DNA from: Salminus brasiliensis
Lineage: Eukaryota; Chordata; Actinopteri; Characiformes; Bryconidae
Length of the DNA stretch: 64,000 nt
NCBI RefSeq assembly: GCF_030463535.1
Contig: NC_132880.1
Span: 27,912,987-27,976,986 of the forward strand
Reading direction: 5' to 3'
Of the stretch, positions 12,440 to 23,872 are shown one piece after another. The translations under genes were made by a program, and so were the position numbers. Under the pieces are notes generated by a model. The model was not told the origin of the DNA and made no database searches. It was given only the letters and a program-made list of their open reading frames with translations. Within the stretch, counting starts at the first letter, position 1; each line of letters begins with the position of its first letter.

Positions 12440-13070
12440 ATCTCCTCCTTGTCACCTGATATTTTTAGAGTGTTTAGCACTGCTGTGTTGGAAGACTCAA
12501 GAAGAACCATTCTTTCCTGTACATGAACTGTCTCCTATGAAAGAGTTCTGAAACACCCACCCGGGACAAATCAGTAGTTCTAAATTTGGTTCATTTCTTC
12601 ATGATTGTGGTATGGATTATGTATATATGCCATCAATGTGGGTAAAGGACAAGACAGGAGATGTTTCCATATACTTTTTTTGCAACTGTAAAAAATGTAC
12701 AAAATATTTTATTTTAACTTTTGCTATTTTTCTTTCTTTCTTCCTTTCTTTCTCTCTTTTTCTTTCCCCCTCTTTATTTGTTTATTGTTATAGTGAAGTG
12801 TTCAGAACCTCTTGCTGTATGCATCTTGCTTTTTTCTGTTATCATAGTTTTGTGAAGAAAATCAGAGCTGCAGGGCCTCAGCATAAAATAAATTATTAAC
12901 ATGCACAGATACATTTTTAAGCTTTTATCGATCTTGTCTCTCAGCGTGTTACAAAGAATTCTCAGATGCGGTCGTTTGAACTCATCAGACACCCTGTGTG
13001 TGTGTTTGTGTGTGTGTTTGTTTCCTTAGTGTTTATGTGCTGTTGTGCAGATGTGGACTGAGGAGCCTGA
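12440..13070. other. Intergenic, upstream flank of cacng7
   Basis: Contains a T/C-rich patch (12728-12775) and a short TG run (12996-13020). A TATA-like CTATAAAG lies at 13073-13080 but no transcript evidence ties it to a gene. Confidence 0.3.
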
Positions 13071-13435
13071 GGCTATAAAGTGCAGCACCTTGAATCTCCC
13101 TCTCTCTTTCTCTCTTACTTTCCCTCACACACACACACACACTGCAGTGTTATAAACACATGTATATGTGCTGCAGTCCAGCATTACTTACTTCACTGCC
13201 ACAGCAAAGTAAGCATTCATATCTTCACTGCAGTGAGATCGACCACCCCCCCTCTCTCTTTCTCTCTCTCCTTTTCTCCGTTTCTGCCCCCCCCCCCCCC
13301 CCACACACACACACACACACACACACCCTCTCTATCTCATCCCTTCAATTCTCAAATCAATGTGTGGTTTTACCTTTAAATCATGACACATCATTTAAAG
13401 GTGATTAGTGCCACAGTGCTCACTGTGCTGATCAT

Positions 13436-13476
<41 letters not shown>

Positions 13477-13656
13477 AATGCACACACACACACACACACA
13501 CACACACCCTGTTGAAGTATATCTCTGTATAGAAAGCATATTGAGGATTACACTGAGTGTGTCTGTCTGTGTGCTGTTAATGTAACACACTGATATTTCC
13601 CCTGAAATCACCTCAACCTATTGAACCTACACCACATACAAATGGACACTCAGGAC

Positions 13657-13691
<35 letters not shown>

Positions 13692-13794
13692 GGGGGGGGG
13701 GATCATAAGGCTGAAATGGACACCCTGCTCTTAGACTGACCTAATTGAGCCTCATCAGTGCACCGTGTAAACTACAGTAACTACGCCTCTCTCT

Positions 13795-13829
<35 letters not shown>

Positions 13830-13839
13830 CCCTTCCTCT

Positions 13840-14375
13840 TCTTCCTCGCTGTCCTACTGCGTGCACTGCTCGCGCTTCCCGCGCTTCGCTCACACACTTT
13901 GTCCATTCAGCCGCTTCTTTCTCCGCAGTGCCGAGAGGAGCGAGCGAATGAGTGAGTGAGATGAGGAAGACCTGAGGAGAGAGACAGAGAGAGAGAGAGG
14001 GGGGGAGAGAGGGGGAGAGGGAGAGGGGGAACGACCAAATCCATCCAAGGTTTCCTGAGCTCCTGAGCTTTCTCTCTGCGCCTCAGAGGGTGAGTGAGTG
14101 CGCGCGCGCGCGTGTGTGTGTGTGTGTGCGTGTGTGTGTGTGTGTGTATGCGCGCCACTCTGGCTTTCGTCGGCACGCTCGCGAGTTACAGAGCAGAGCC
14201 AGAGTTGCAGAGCAACATGGAGCATGCTGATGATCTGCATGTTCGTGTGTTTCTCGTGAGTGTGTTGGAGTGTGTGCTGTGTGTCTGAGAGGGATTACAG
14301 GTAAAACGCTGCTGAATTTAAAACAGCAGGATGGTCACGGAGAATGACGCCAATATGACGGGGAACGCTTTAAAG
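13840..14375 (+). promoter_or_regulatory. cacng7: Probable cacng7 promoter and first-exon region
   Basis: This interval is the most CpG-dense stretch upstream of cacng7 (for example GCTCGCGCTTCCCGCGCTTC near 13868). It ends in a good splice donor, TTTAAAG|GTATGT, after 14375. The first certain coding exon begins exactly at an acceptor (20043|20044), so an upstream exon is required, and this donor is the best candidate. A weaker alternative donor is ATTACAG|GTAAAA after 14300. No transcript data are available, so the transcription start is unknown. Confidence 0.45.
14331..14375 (+). CDS. cacng7: Candidate N-terminal extension exon of cacng7
   Basis: ATG at 14331 has A at -3 and G at +4 (strong context) and an in-frame TAA 12 bases upstream (14319-14321). 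The 45 bases to the donor at 14375 encode MVTENDANMTGNALK. Splicing to the acceptor at 20043 is phase 0 and runs straight into the canonical ATG of gamma-7. The result would be a protein with 15 extra cytoplasmic residues. Human gamma-7 as I recall it lacks such an extension, so the ATG could instead be used little or not at all. Confidence 0.35.
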
Positions 14376-14400
14376 GTATGTGGCAAAGCTCGGGTGACGG

Positions 14401-14438
<38 letters not shown>

Positions 14439-14693
14439 AAACAATTACCCTCTCTCCTCTAGTGGGTTTACGCTGAAATCGTGCAGCGGTGGTCTCTGCC
14501 GGCGGTCACTGTGCTGGTCTCAGCCCTGCTCTGGGAGAGAGCTGGAATAGGTTGTAGGAGGCTGGCTCTGGCACTGCCGTGTTCATAGCATGTGTTTGAG
14601 GGAAAGTCAGCATGTTCCTCGCTGCTAGTGTTTTACCGAGTCCATCATTGTAGGGGGGCTGCCAGTGCTGCGGTGCTAGCGAAGTGCGGACGT

Positions 14694-15490
14694 GTGTGCG
14701 CGTGTGTGTGTGTGTGCGCGTGTGTGCTTTAACTCTATAGCTAAGTTCATTAATATATTGAGTGGAGAGCTTTAAAAAAAAAACATATGCACCATTGCCG
14801 GAGACTTCAGCACTGGACAGCTCCGTGGAACGACACCCCCCCACACCCCACCATTTATTATAAAGTGGTTTTGTACTGTGTGTCTTGTGTACTATCAGCA
14901 TTCTGCCCACCCTCCCACTACACTCAAAAAGAAGATTATATATTTTTAGAATATATAATAATTTTTGAAAAATCTTATTATCCAAACAGCTGTTTTTGGG
15001 ACTGTGCCTTTAAGACTGATATATGTACAGGAGTTCGGATCAGATTCGCTGGCCTTATTCAAAACGCAGTCCAGACTGAGACACACCACGTAACTTCAAC
15101 ACCTTGCATACGTGAATGGGCGGGGCCCAATCATAACAGGCTGAACAGGGGCCTTTGTAATAGTCAGTTAAAAAAAGACGCAGCGCTAACAGTTCAGCTC
15201 TTTCTCATGAATGAGTGGTCTGTGTGTTCTGCAAAGGACTGAATGTGTGCACATGTGATTGCATGTGCGCGTGCCTCTCTCTCTCTCTCCCGCTCTCGCG
15301 CTCTGCGGGTGGGTGTCTGCACGTGTGCATGAGAGAGAGAGACTGTCCTCTTAAATATTTTTGGGCCAAGGTCTTTCCCCACACCCCCTCCCCCCCCAAT
15401 CTCTGCACACACACACACACACACACAGAGAGAGAGAGAAAGAGAGAGAGACATACACACACAAACACACACACACACACACACATACAA
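14694..15490. repeat. Microsatellite cluster in cacng7 first intron
   Basis: Includes CG/TG (14694-14728), CT (15276-15304), GA (15331-15342), AC (15407-15427), GA (15428-15451) and AC (15453-15487). The AC/GA tracts give rise to minus-strand Cys/Val/Ser open frames that are not genes. Confidence 0.85.
14985..15170. repeat. Unnamed dispersed repeat ('TGCCTTTAAGACTG' family), copy 1
   Basis: Shares the ordered strings 'CTGTGCCTTTAAGACTGAT' and 'CAGTCCAGACTGAGACACAC' with 23300-23410 and 52275-52400 (variants). Three copies in one 64-kb window indicate a dispersed family. I cannot name it. Confidence 0.55.
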
Positions 15491-15499
15491 GCACACAAA

Positions 15500-16480
15500 T
15501 TCAGTGTGACATTTCTGTGCATCATTCATTTCCACTCTAGATATCTAGGCACATTCCTTCACCTCTTTTTGATGATTTCTTTTTTCATCTTACCATTTCA
15601 AACTCCCCTCATGCCAGTTGGCCTAACCTGCTGACAGGGGAACATATTGCCTTCTCAACAGAATACTACACCCCCCTCCGGGCCCTCACTCCCTACTCAA
15701 TTGGACACACCATCTGTGGAGTCTCCGGTGCACTACGGGTGCTGTAGTTTTTAGAACAAGCGTGTTTGCAGTCTGTATTCACAGTGCTTTGCCAGAAGTG
15801 GCATTCAGGGCATTCAGTGAACTATGAAAAAAAGGATCTTTAACTCAGTAGTGAAATAGTAACAAAAGTGGAACTACTGTTATGAATATACTACTGTTGA
15901 TATATCAAAAATCATTTCAATATTTTAATGTTTATTGAGTTCTTAGGGTTCTAAGTAGCTGCTTTTAGTAAAGAACCCTTAAAGAACTTTGTCTTTAAAA
16001 AAAAAGTGCGACAGAGGCGCAATTTGGTTTGTTAAATATATTGAATAGCTTAAAGAATACCCATACCTGGATTTCAGCACTGGACAGTTCCTTTCTTGAA
16101 TTCTGGAGTATTGTAAAGTTTAGTTTTTAAGAAAGGTGCATTACAGGAACATCTCACTTAAAATATTCCAGATTTTTTATGTAGTTCCTGATTGAAAATA
16201 TTTATTCACTATTTACATGCTACAACCAATGTTTTAATTTATTCTTGTTATACTTAAACATTAAAGCAATGAAAAAAACAAATACTCTCTTATGATACTG
16301 GTTTTATACAGCACTATGAACACTTACAGACGTATATGTATGGTTTAATGGCTCTTTAAAAGAGTACAGTATAAACAATGGTCCTGAGCAGCTTTTAAAA
16401 TGAGGTAAATTCAACATCGAGCAATAACACACAATAGATTCCACCTTGTAATTATTTCTTTAACAAAAAATCAAGCCAAA
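15500..16480. other. cacng7 5' intron, no recognised element
   Basis: AT-rich sequence. A short TTCAGCACTGGACAG string at about 16075 repeats one at 14806, suggesting another small dispersed repeat. Nothing coding is evident. Confidence 0.35.
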
Positions 16481-17240
16481 ATGGAATTGCGCCTAGTGAA
16501 TAAATAGCTTGTGCAACCACCTTTAGCAGCAATAACTTGAAGTGATGCTTTTCTGTGTGACTTTATCAGTCTTATCAGTTCTTTATCAGTATCTATTCAG
16601 GAGGAATTTGGACTTAATTGAGGTTTGTGGGCATGTATTTATGCATAGCTCTCTTAAGGTCCCACCACAGCATTTCACTTGGGATGAGGTCTGGACTTTG
16701 TCTGTCCACTGCCACACCTTCATTATTTTCTTTTACAGTCATTCTGTTGAAGACTTGCTGCTGCACGTGAAATCAATGTCCTGTTGCATGACCCAATTTC
16801 ACTCAAGCTTTAGCTGTTGGATAGATGGCTTCACATTTGGCCCTAGAATACTTTGGTATATGAGGAGTTCCTGGTTGTCTCAATAACAGCAAGGTGCCCA
16901 GGTCCTGTGGCTGCAAAACAAGCCCAAATCAATACTCCACCACTGTGCTTGGTGGTTAGTATGAGATGTTTTTGCTGATATGCTGTGTTTGGTTTTCACC
17001 AAAGGTGGTGCTGGGCATTATGGCCAAACATCTCCACTTTGGTCTCATCTGTCCAAAAGACACTGTTCCAGCAGTCCAGATGCAACTTTATCTCAGTAGC
17101 CCTTCCAAACAAGGCATACTTGTTCAGTCTTTTTCTAATTGCACTGAGCCTGAACATTGTAGAGCTTGAGATGTAGCTTTGGGGTTTTTTGCAATTTTTT
17201 GACCTTGGGGTGAAATGCTGGGATGTCAACATTCTTTCTT
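16480..17240 (-). mobile_element. Tc1/mariner transposase fragment
   Basis: On the minus strand, LDCWNSVFWTDETKVEMFGH is encoded at about 17104-17045. It is the segment around the first catalytic Asp of the DDE domain. A frame shift then leads to YQQKHLILTTKHSGG and IWACFAATGPGHLAVIE (about 16980-16880), in the correct family order. Frameshifts and stops show an inactive copy. It abuts an L2 fragment at about 17275. Confidence 0.75.
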
Positions 17241-17275
17241 ACTGTAGAAGAAGACAGAAGTAAAGAAGTAAACAG

Positions 17276-17960
17276 CGACTTACAAAAGTGCTTCGCTATT
17301 TACCCAAGAATAACCTCAGCTAGTTTAGACTCTACTAAACACAAGTCAATATTGGGACCATAGTACTCTACTCTTCGCCGAAGTACTCTCGGAAAAGGAG
17401 GGTCTTCATTAGGCATTTAAAGACAGCGAGTGACTCTGCTGTTCGAACACCCAAGGGAAGTTCATTCCAACACTTCGGAGCCAGGACAGAAAAAAGCCTG
17501 GCCGTACTTGAAGCTCTAAGGGCTCTTGGTGCAGATCGGCTTTTAAACCATTGCCATCAAGTATGGAGGGGCTGGTCCATTCTTGGCTTTGTAGGCCAGC
17601 ATTAGGGTTTTGAATCTGATGCGGGAATCAGCTACAGGAAGAGAACGCAGCAATGGAGTGACATGGCTGAACTTGGAAACACTGAAGACGACCCATGCCG
17701 CTGCATTCTGGATAAGTTGCACAAAGGGAGACCAGCCAGAAGAGAGTTGCAGTAGTTAAGTCTTGAAGTGACGAGAGACTGAACGAGCACCTTGGGGGCC
17801 TCTCTAGAGGGGAAGGGTCGAATTCTCTGGATGTTGTACAGGAGGAATCTGCTGTATTCTCTAAGATCACTACTAATGTCTTTCCTTAGCATTGTGTTAA
17901 CACCCACCTTAACTCCCAAAAATGTCCCAAAAAAATTAAGCAAAACTATATAATTCAAAA
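17276..17960 (-). mobile_element. L2-clade LINE fragment, RT C-terminal region
   Basis: Minus-strand frames carry RKDISSDLREYSRFLLYNIQ (about 17900-17840), LVQSLVTSRLNYCNSLLAGL (about 17790-17733), then the RIRFKTLMLA region (about 17620-17590) and the SAPRAL-equivalent region near 17520. This matches the order in the copy at 11450-12430. The L2 3' tail is cut short at the junction with the Tc1 fragment. Several frame breaks make it inactive. Confidence 0.75.
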
Positions 17961-17969
17961 TTTCTCTTA

Positions 17970-19270
17970 GTTATCAGTCATCCAGCATGTTGATCTTCAA
18001 CAACACTCTCTAACTATTGTGATTATGATTATGATATCTATCTGATTAGGATTCCGGCAAAATGTTTTATGTTTCCACAGTTTTCTGACTCACTGTCTAC
18101 ATTGTGCCTATCAATGAATCATGGGAATAGTAGTTTTCTCCATGCCTGTCAATCAGCTGTTCAGCCTGGCACATCAGAGTGTGAATGTGGAACATGCACT
18201 GACACTGGAGGCCTGACCTTGCCTCTTTCTCTGTCTATCTCTCTCTGTCTATCTTTCTATCTTTCTTTCTGTCATCATTCTTTCCAAGTCAGGCTAAATG
18301 CCATTGCTGTGCTATTTGTACATTTGTTGTTAAGCAATCCAATACTGTTGCAGTAATGTTGTCCTACTGAACATTCAGATAGATCCATACTACTGTAAGG
18401 AATTGGGAAAAGACAAGGGGTTGTATTGCTAATTAAAATGTTTGCTATTGGACACTTCTCTGCACATTGATTTCAGCACAGAACTTGACCTATCATCTGC
18501 TAATGAGTTTCAATCTTTTGACCATTAATGATTTCCTAGTGTATAATTAATTAATTAAAAGTTAAGTGTGTGTGCTTAATTTCCACTGGATGATTATCCT
18601 TTTGTTTATTTATTTATTTGACGTCACTGAGGTAATCCTTTTAGTAACAAAAAACGTCAAGGACACTTTCTGTCCTTTTTTTTTTCTTCCCCCGTCAGTG
18701 AGTCATACAGTAGCTGAGTTGTACACTTGCCAAAACTGTAAAAGACTTTCTGAAAACTCTTCAAATGCCAATCTGTATTGGATGATATTAAATGAATATG
18801 TCAGAATCTCTTGGTTTGACATATAAGTCATGTCTTATAAAGGCACATCATGCAGTATGCATTTGAAAAATACTTATATTAGTGATATCCTGTTCCTGGG
18901 TTGGTTAACTGTAGTACCTGGTGTAGCATTGCAGGTGTGCAACTGTGAATATGAATAAATCTTTTTATTGCAATAATGTTTGTTTGCAAGTATTTCAAGT
19001 ACTCCTACATTAGTGTTGATGCCATTTTCACAGATATTTGCACAGTATATAGTTGCTTTAAAACCTGACATTATGTGGGTCTGGCAGTTGTTCTTTACAT
19101 TGATAAAATTTCATGATGAACGTCCACTGAAAGCTAAGAAGGTTTTTTCTTCCTCCTGAGATACAATGTTTTAGCAGTACAGCGGCAATGATGGGAAATG
19201 AGGGGAACACCTGCATCTGCTATACTGCTAATTTCTGCCAGTGTGCCTATGGGATTCTTGCAGTATGTCA
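17970..19270. other. cacng7 5' intron, no recognised element
   Basis: Contains a CT/CTTT patch (18225-18275) and a TTAA-rich patch (18545-18560). A perfect TGACGTCA lies at 18619-18626. No exon found. Confidence 0.35.
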
Positions 19271-19275
19271 GCAGC

Positions 19276-19276
<1 letters not shown>

Positions 19277-19310
<34 letters not shown>

Positions 19311-19345
19311 CATAGATACATAGATAGATAGATCACTTTATTTAT
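19277..19345. repeat. (GATA)n microsatellite with dispersed-repeat end
   Basis: Tandem GATA units are followed by 'CACTTTATTTATCCCAC', which I recall as the terminal motif of a common teleost repeat that ends in GATA tracts. Confidence 0.75.
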
Positions 19346-20043
19346 CCCACGGGGAAAGTCAGTTTTTACAGCAGCAAAATCAAACAAGAGAGCAGCATAA
19401 TAAAGGCACTTAAAATAGTAGTAAGAAGTGGCAAAGAAGTGGTGTACTAGCTAACTCGACTGAACATAGAACCCTTTAGCTTAAACATAGACTTGAAACG
19501 TGTGTTCTTGGCTTGAATTATTTAATATTTGTTCTTTATTTATCTATGTTTTTTTGTATAGAGCAGTGTTATAGAGACTTTTTCAGTTAAGATCTGGCAC
19601 CACTGTTTTCTATTGTCAACAACTGGCAGAAATTGGTTAGATTATACCAACGTATGTTCTGCATAGGATGATGATAAGAGAATACGTAGCTGCTTTGTAA
19701 TGACAATGTACAACATTACACTTTACTGTACACTCCTGTTATTGAATGATTATGGAAAAGTAAACATAACTATAAATACTGAATTGATTACTTACAAAAG
19801 AACTGAAGTTACTGAAGTGGTTTTGTAGTGCTTGTCATTATTATACAACCTAATGCTGTATATATATATATAACAAAATATAAATAATGTCACGTTTTAT
19901 ATGGTTGTAGAGCTATTAGAAAAATGTCTAATTGCTATGAAACCCTTCCATTTTTAACCTTTAAAAAGGTTATTCATGCCATCAATGATTATTTTACTGT
20001 TCTCATTCATTTCCATTGCTCTTTTCTTTTTATATGTGTACAG

Positions 20044-20239
20044 ATGAGCTCATTCAGCACGCGGGCCCTGACGCTCCTCTCTTCCGTGTTCGGGGCATGT
20101 GGGCTGCTCCTGGTTGGGGTTGCTGTGTCAACAGACTACTGGCTGCTGATGGAGGAGGGTATCGTGCTGCAGCAGAACCAGACCACTGAGGTGAAGATGG
20201 CACTGCACTCTGGCCTCTGGAGGGTCTGCTTCGTGGCTG
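20044..20239 (+). CDS. cacng7: cacng7 coding exon 1
   Basis: ATG follows the acceptor GTACAG directly. Residues 1-65 plus one base: TM1 and most of extracellular loop 1, including NQTT and HSGLWRVCFVA. Donor is GTACGC. Similarity to gamma-7 begins exactly at this ATG. Confidence 0.95.
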
Positions 20240-23200
20240 GTACGCTGCCTATACCACATCTCAAATAGCACTCTGTTGCTAATGCAGTTCACAATTGACA
20301 TGTTTTGCATTCCGCATTATCCCATTACAGGGTTTGGATAGTCGTCACTCTCATTGCTACATCTTTTACATATTTGTTTCATTAAAGTTAATTAAAGTCA
20401 TAACTGAACAATAAGCTTAAAAGTCAAGGGGGTCGCCTATAGACTATAGAGTTTTTGCACCCAATGAAATGTTTGTTAGAAGTAATTACAAAAACATTTT
20501 CAAAAATGGATAAAAAAAAAATGTTTAGGAGCCCTAAACATTGTTAGGAAAAAATAAATTGGAATCAATACGATTTCTAGCACAAAGAATATATATATTT
20601 AATGGGGCATCTTTCAGTTCTGTTTCATCTTTCAATTAATTGTCTACCATCTCTTTCACCAACTGGGAAAAAAAACACTACCCCACCCCCCAATATGGAA
20701 TGTGTTATTTATATTTTAAATACTTTATGATTCATGCTTTCTCTAATAATTCTATTATTATCAAAGTACAACACCAATATATTCTGTATAATAAAAATAT
20801 TGAAGTTTCTGTCAGTTTCTGGGCCCTATTTTAGTGAACTTTAGGTGAGCCATCAACTGTGCACTGTACAGGTTGATTTAGGGTGTGTCAGTGTGTCTTT
20901 TCTATAGTAACGATGGGAAAAGTACGCCTTGCACAGCTCGAAACATGCTTAATTATTCAAGGGTGTGTCAGCGTGTCACTTGCCATTCCCTTTAAGAGCC
21001 AGGTGCACTCTGACTCGCTTCTAGAATAATGCTAATGTATTTTGTATTCTGTTTATTGTTGATGTAAAAGTTTGCATGGCTGCCAACTGACACATGCTAT
21101 GTCTTTGTGCACTGCTGCGTGTCCATGTGTGTGTAACAAGTGGGGGTGTATGCACGTTGGGCACTCAGTCTGACTGTTGATTTCTGCCCAAGTTGTTTTC
21201 AGTCAGTGGTGCACCTGTGTTTTGCCAAGATAGTAATACACCAGAAATGTACCTGAACACACCACATTTCCAGACCACCACGCCCATTGTTTATATATTA
21301 TAAGATTGCAATGAGCATCACAATGCACCTTGTGCAGGGTGTAATGTAATAAGGCCCTATGTCTTTATTTAAGTAGAAAGTTTTTATGTGCAAACACAAT
21401 GTGCTCTACACATAATATGCAAACTTAATACATAAATATATGCCTCTGATGGAATTATTTGCTTGTTACAGAAAATAACAATAATACTTACTATGAATTT
21501 ACAGCATGATGACTGGTGATATATACGTCTACATAGGGTTAAGCTCTTAAATATAACAAAAGGTCTGTATGTTGGCCTATATCTTAATTTCTTGCCCTCA
21601 TACAACAGAAGTTAGTGTAATGCAATAGGTAACAACATTGACTTCCTCATGGCAGACTAGAGCTTGGTTTCCTGGCTGGGCAAGCACTGCATGCCACACC
21701 AAAAAGTCTAACTAACGCTACATTAACCTTTCTGTGTAACATGATTCAGATGTCACTTGTAATCTTGTAATGTAATGTAATCTTTCTACAGAATATTACA
21801 TAGCTTCAGTGAAGATGGATGGTCCAAACCTGGATGTGTCAAGACAATTACATAGTTAAAACTACTTATAGATACTGAAATCTTGGATGCAAAGTATACT
21901 GCTACTGATTCTATATATTTTTTCTTTATAATTGCTCAGCTTTAAAATTAGCTATTTTTAACTCAAGCACTTCAGTATGCATACAAAGAAAATGTTATCT
22001 TAAAAATTCTATATTTACATTTACATATTTTATATTTTGCCTGGAATTTTATGCTTTATGAAGTTTATGGCTAATGCTTCTGTATAAGGCTAATGCTCTT
22101 ATTCAGAGTGACTTACTTTTGAGTAATGTCACGCAAGTAGGCAAATTTAGCATTATGAGGTAGTGCAATATTAGTGTAGTGTGATGTGCTTGTCCAGCTG
22201 GGGAGTCAAGCCCTACTCTGTCATGTGAAAAGCAGGGTTGTTGCCCACTACAGCAACCACTACAATTGAACCAAGAAAAATTCAAAGCATAATTTTTCTC
22301 ACCTGTGATGAGCATTGAAAGGTAGGCATGCTCATACAACTTGACTTCCACACAAGAAGAGATGCCCTATTATTAGCAGGTTTTGATTTCTTTCTGAATT
22401 GAATTGGATTTATTTTTTAATACTGATGATATCTGATACAGCACATTCTGCTGATGCTGGCCCAATACTAACATCCTTCAAAATTGATACTGATATGCCA
22501 TCTCTAATGAAAATGGTACATATTATAACAGTGACATCACTGTTTTTTTTTTTTTTTTTTTCCCTCAATTTCACTTTTTACCTTCAAATCAGACTTTGTC
22601 ACCTGCCAAAATCTAATTTGATTTGTGTTGCAGGAAGGTGGTCCAATGGCATCATTAATCCATTTGGCTGCTCAGCTTGAACCAGAAAGATAGCGTGGGC
22701 AAATTGATGCAACACGCTTTTTACCATTTCATTAAAGCAAATTATAAAATGCACATTGTCTTGGTCTGCTGGGGAGGAGATAACTAATTTCCATATGAAT
22801 GGTCAAATTTTAAAATGCTGCATTAATGAGTTCTTTGTGTTGCACGCTGGTTTGTTTTCACAACACGAGCAGGAAGTGCTGAGGTGGACTGAAATGGTGC
22901 CACACCATTTGGCAGGGAATGGCTGACTAGGAGAAGTGTGAGGATGATGTCACCTTGTTTTAATGCTCGGCCACTGCTGTCAGTGCTGGCTGGTTCTTTC
23001 CCTTGTGAGGGACTGAGGGAGAGGTGTCTGTTGCAATAATATGCCTAAAAGATGGTTGTATGCATCATATCCCAACACAAAATAAATCTTATCTACTGCA
23101 TGTATACTATATTCTGCCCTAAAACAAACATTTTTCGCTCCCTAAAAGATCTTGTGATGAGGTAAGTTTTTGAACTATAAAGACCCTTCATACCAATTAT

Positions 23201-23821
23201 GTTTAATACGTTTTACATCTGATTTATAACCCAAAAACAGTCATAATATTTTTTTACATGACCATTTTTCAGTCTATCTTTATCATTTAGAATGAAACAG
23301 GCTGTGCTTTTAAGACTGCTGTTTGTGAATGAGCTCAGCTACCCTGTATTATGCCTTGCTCAAAAAGCAGTGCAGGCTGAAACACTCCTTATAACTTCAG
23401 TGAGAATGGGTGGAGATAAACAGAATAGTTTATCTCATATGTGTTTACCTGATACCACTATAGTAGTAGACCCAAAACAGGATTTTTGCATTACATTTTA
23501 CATTAACCTCTTAATGTATCAGTAACACATCAACAACATATCAGTGCAGAAGCAGCACTGAATTATCTGAATACACTGAGGTAAATATCTTGAATATGTG
23601 TTGGTGATGATTTACTGGCATTAAGATGATGGTACAGGAAGTAGACTTTATATGTTACTTCCACTAAGCAAAACCAAGCTCAACCTTACCAAAAACCAAG
23701 GGCAGAGCCAGACATTTTAAACATCCGGGGATTATCCCACCTGTCCATAACCAAACATCCAGTGAATTCTGAGTGACTATTCTGTGTGATAAAGTACCCT
23801 CAAACATACACACTATATTTG

Positions 23822-23872
<51 letters not shown>

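Larger units (their letters stand above)
13085..14440. repeat. Dense microsatellite field around the cacng7 promoter
   Basis: Within 1.35 kb there are tracts of CT (13096-13122, 13438-13472, 13785-13830, 14402-14438), AC (13123-13142, 13302-13326, 13480-13506), TG (13659-13677), GA (13677-13691, 13985-14035), C (13287-13302), G (13692-13701) and CG/TG (14099-14148). Many small open frames on both strands are by-products of these repeats. Confidence 0.85.

Noticed and set aside
14806..14824. RE1/NRSE-like string TTCAGCACTGGACAGCTCC near the cacng7 promoter
   Set aside because: The spacing between half-sites is two bases short of the canonical RE1, and a near-identical string recurs at about 16073, suggesting a dispersed repeat.
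19924..20043. Open frame extending upstream of the gamma-7 start, adding 40 residues in the same exon
   Set aside because: The stretch contains the polypyrimidine tract and acceptor GTACAG, and similarity to gamma-7 begins exactly at 20044.
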